Source: Natronohydrobacter sp.
GTDB taxonomy: Bacteria; Pseudomonadota; Alphaproteobacteria; Rhodobacterales; Rhodobacteraceae
Length of the DNA: 6,945 bases
Assembly: GCA_007116445.1 (NCBI GenBank)
Contig: SKIM01000027.1
Location: 1-6,945 of the forward strand
Reading direction: 5' to 3'
The notes beneath the pieces are model-generated. The model worked only from the letters and a program-made list of their open reading frames with translations. It had not been told where the DNA came from and made no database searches. Every line of letters starts with the position of its first letter. The stretch's first letter is position 1. The position numbers and the translations under genes are program-made. Of the stretch, positions 5,874-6,945 are shown piece by piece.

Positions 5874-5949
5874 TTTCGCGAGGATCGCCCAGATCGCCAT
5901 TTCCGCGCGCATCTGGTTGACGGGTCTTTGACTGGAGAGAGGAGTTCTC

Positions 5950-6945
5950 ATGACCAATGTTGTTATTGTTTCCGCTGCACGAACAGCCGTCGGCTCGTTC
6001 GGCGGCGCATTTGCCACCACCCCGGCCCATGAATTGGGTGCTGCAGTGTTGCAGGAAGTCGTCGCCCGCGCCGGTGTGGACAAGGCCGAGATTTCCGAGA
6101 CGATCCTGGGTCAGGTTCTGACCGCCGGACAGGGCCAGAACCCCGCGCGTCAGGCGCATGTCAATGCGGGCCTGCCGATCGAGGCTTCGGCCTGGTCGAT
6201 CAATCAGGTCTGTGGCTCGGGTCTGCGCGCTGTGGCTCTGGGCGCGCAGCATATCCAACTTGGCGACGCCGCTATCGTGCTGGCCGGGGGGCAGGAAAAC
6301 ATGACGCTCAGCCCTCATGTCGCGCATCTGCGCGCAGGTCAGAAGATGGGCGACATGAAGATGATCGACTCGATGATCAAGGATGGTCTGTGGGACGCGT
6401 TCAACGGCTATCACATGGGCACCACCGCCGAAAATGTTGCCGAAAAATGGCAGATCAGCCGCGACGAACAGGACGCTTTCGCGCTGGCCAGTCAGAACAA
6501 GGCCGAAGCCGCGCAGAAGGCAGGCAAGTTCAAGGACGAGATCGCGGCCTTCACAGTCAAGACCCGCAAGGGCGATATCGTGGTCGATCAGGACGAATAT
6601 ATCCGCCATGGCGCAACGCTCGAGTCGATGACCAAACTACGGCCTGCCTTCTCCAAGGATGGCTCGGTTACAGCCGGCAATGCTTCGGGCCTCAATGACG
6701 GCGCGGCCGCCGTGATGCTGATGAGCGCCGAAGAGGCCGAGAAGCGCGGCCTGACCCCGCTCGCGCGGATCGCGAGCTATGCCACCGCCGGGCTGGACCC
6801 GTCGATCATGGGGGTCGGCCCGATCCATGCCAGCCGCAAGGCACTGGAAAAAGCTGGCTGGAAGGCCGCCGATCTTGACTTGATCGAAGCCAATGAAGCC
6901 TTCGCCGCCCAGGCCTGCGCTGTGAACAAGGATATGGGCTGGGAT
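5950..6945 (+). CDS. phaA: Acetyl-CoA acetyltransferase PhaA (partial, runs off right edge)
   Basis: The first 332 residues of a biosynthetic thiolase normally about 391-394 long; the frame is open to the window edge. It condenses two acetyl-CoA to acetoacetyl-CoA, the first step of poly-3-hydroxybutyrate synthesis, and can run in reverse. Visible features are the N-terminus VVIVSAARTAVGSFGGAF (4-21), the nucleophile Cys88 in INQVCGSGLRAVALG (84-98), AGGQENMTLSPH (112-123), LNDGAAAVMLMSAEEAEKRG (248-267) and EANEAFAAQACAVNKDMGWD (313-332). The later catalytic His and Cys lie beyond the edge. AGAGGAG (5938-5944) lies 5 nt before the ATG. These motifs match PhaA more closely than the thiolase at 3152-4330. 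In Rhodobacterales phaB usually follows; that cannot be seen here. Confidence 0.94.
   Translation, partial: MTNVVIVSAARTAVGSFGGAFATTPAHELGAAVLQEVVARAGVDKAEISETILGQVLTAGQGQNPARQAHVNAGLPIEASAWSINQVCGSGLRAVALGAQHIQLGDAAIVLAGGQENMTLSPHVAHLRAGQKMGDMKMIDSMIKDGLWDAFNGYHMGTTAENVAEKWQISRDEQDAFALASQNKAEAAQKAGKFKDEIAAFTVKTRKGDIVVDQDEYIRHGATLESMTKLRPAFSKDGSVTAGNASGLNDGAAAVMLMSAEEAEKRGLTPLARIASYATAGLDPSIMGVGPIHASRKALEKAGWKAADLDLIEANEAFAAQACAVNKDMGWD

Noticed and set aside
5744..5920. 58-codon plus-strand open frame in the hspQ-phaA gap
   Set aside because: No ribosome-binding sequence, a Cys-rich unfamiliar translation, and it overlaps the likely phaA promoter; probably chance.

Overview
The window is GC-rich, densely packed chromosomal DNA. 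Its protein families and gene order suggest an alphaproteobacterium of the Rhodobacterales (Rhodobacter/Roseobacter group). Supporting signs are an RsmB methyltransferase next to a DUF1674/SDHAF4-type gene and a heparinase-family gene, an RbaV/RbaW-like partner-switching pair, an alphaproteobacterial-style HspQ, and a PhaA thiolase. I see no tRNA, rRNA, insertion sequence, CRISPR array or prophage. The assignment rests on protein resemblance and gene order recalled from memory, not on a search.

Layout. Positions 1-1509 (minus strand) hold the 5' end of a heparinase II/III-like gene, running off the left edge, preceded by rsmB, a 16S rRNA cytosine-5 methyltransferase. A 70-bp divergent promoter region then leads to a short plus-strand gene for an SDHAF4-like succinate dehydrogenase assembly factor (1580-1792). 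It meets, tail to tail and only 11 bp away, a minus-strand cluster transcribed from about 4330 down to 1804: an acetyl-CoA acyltransferase (thiolase), a free methionine-(R)-sulfoxide reductase, and an alpha/beta hydrolase whose start overlaps the reductase stop by 4 bp. A 9-bp inverted repeat covers the tail-to-tail junction. A pair of strong hairpins separates the thiolase from the reductase.

Divergent from the thiolase, on the plus strand, is a two-gene partner-switching module (4419-5280): a STAS-domain anti-sigma factor antagonist and a HATPase/serine-kinase anti-sigma factor. Their closest match that I know of is RbaV/RbaW of Rhodobacter capsulatus, which affects gene transfer agent production and stationary-phase survival. 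Convergent with it is hspQ (5352-5690, minus). After a 259-bp divergent intergenic region, phaA starts at 5950 and runs off the right edge. PhaA makes acetoacetyl-CoA, the first step of polyhydroxybutyrate synthesis.

Most of this is core metabolism and maintenance: rRNA modification, respiratory complex assembly, oxidative-damage repair, acyl-CoA and storage-polymer chemistry, and a heat-shock/proteostasis factor. The regulatory item of most interest is the partner-switching pair, whose target sigma factor and phosphatase are not in the window. I found no convincing evidence of a previously undescribed system.
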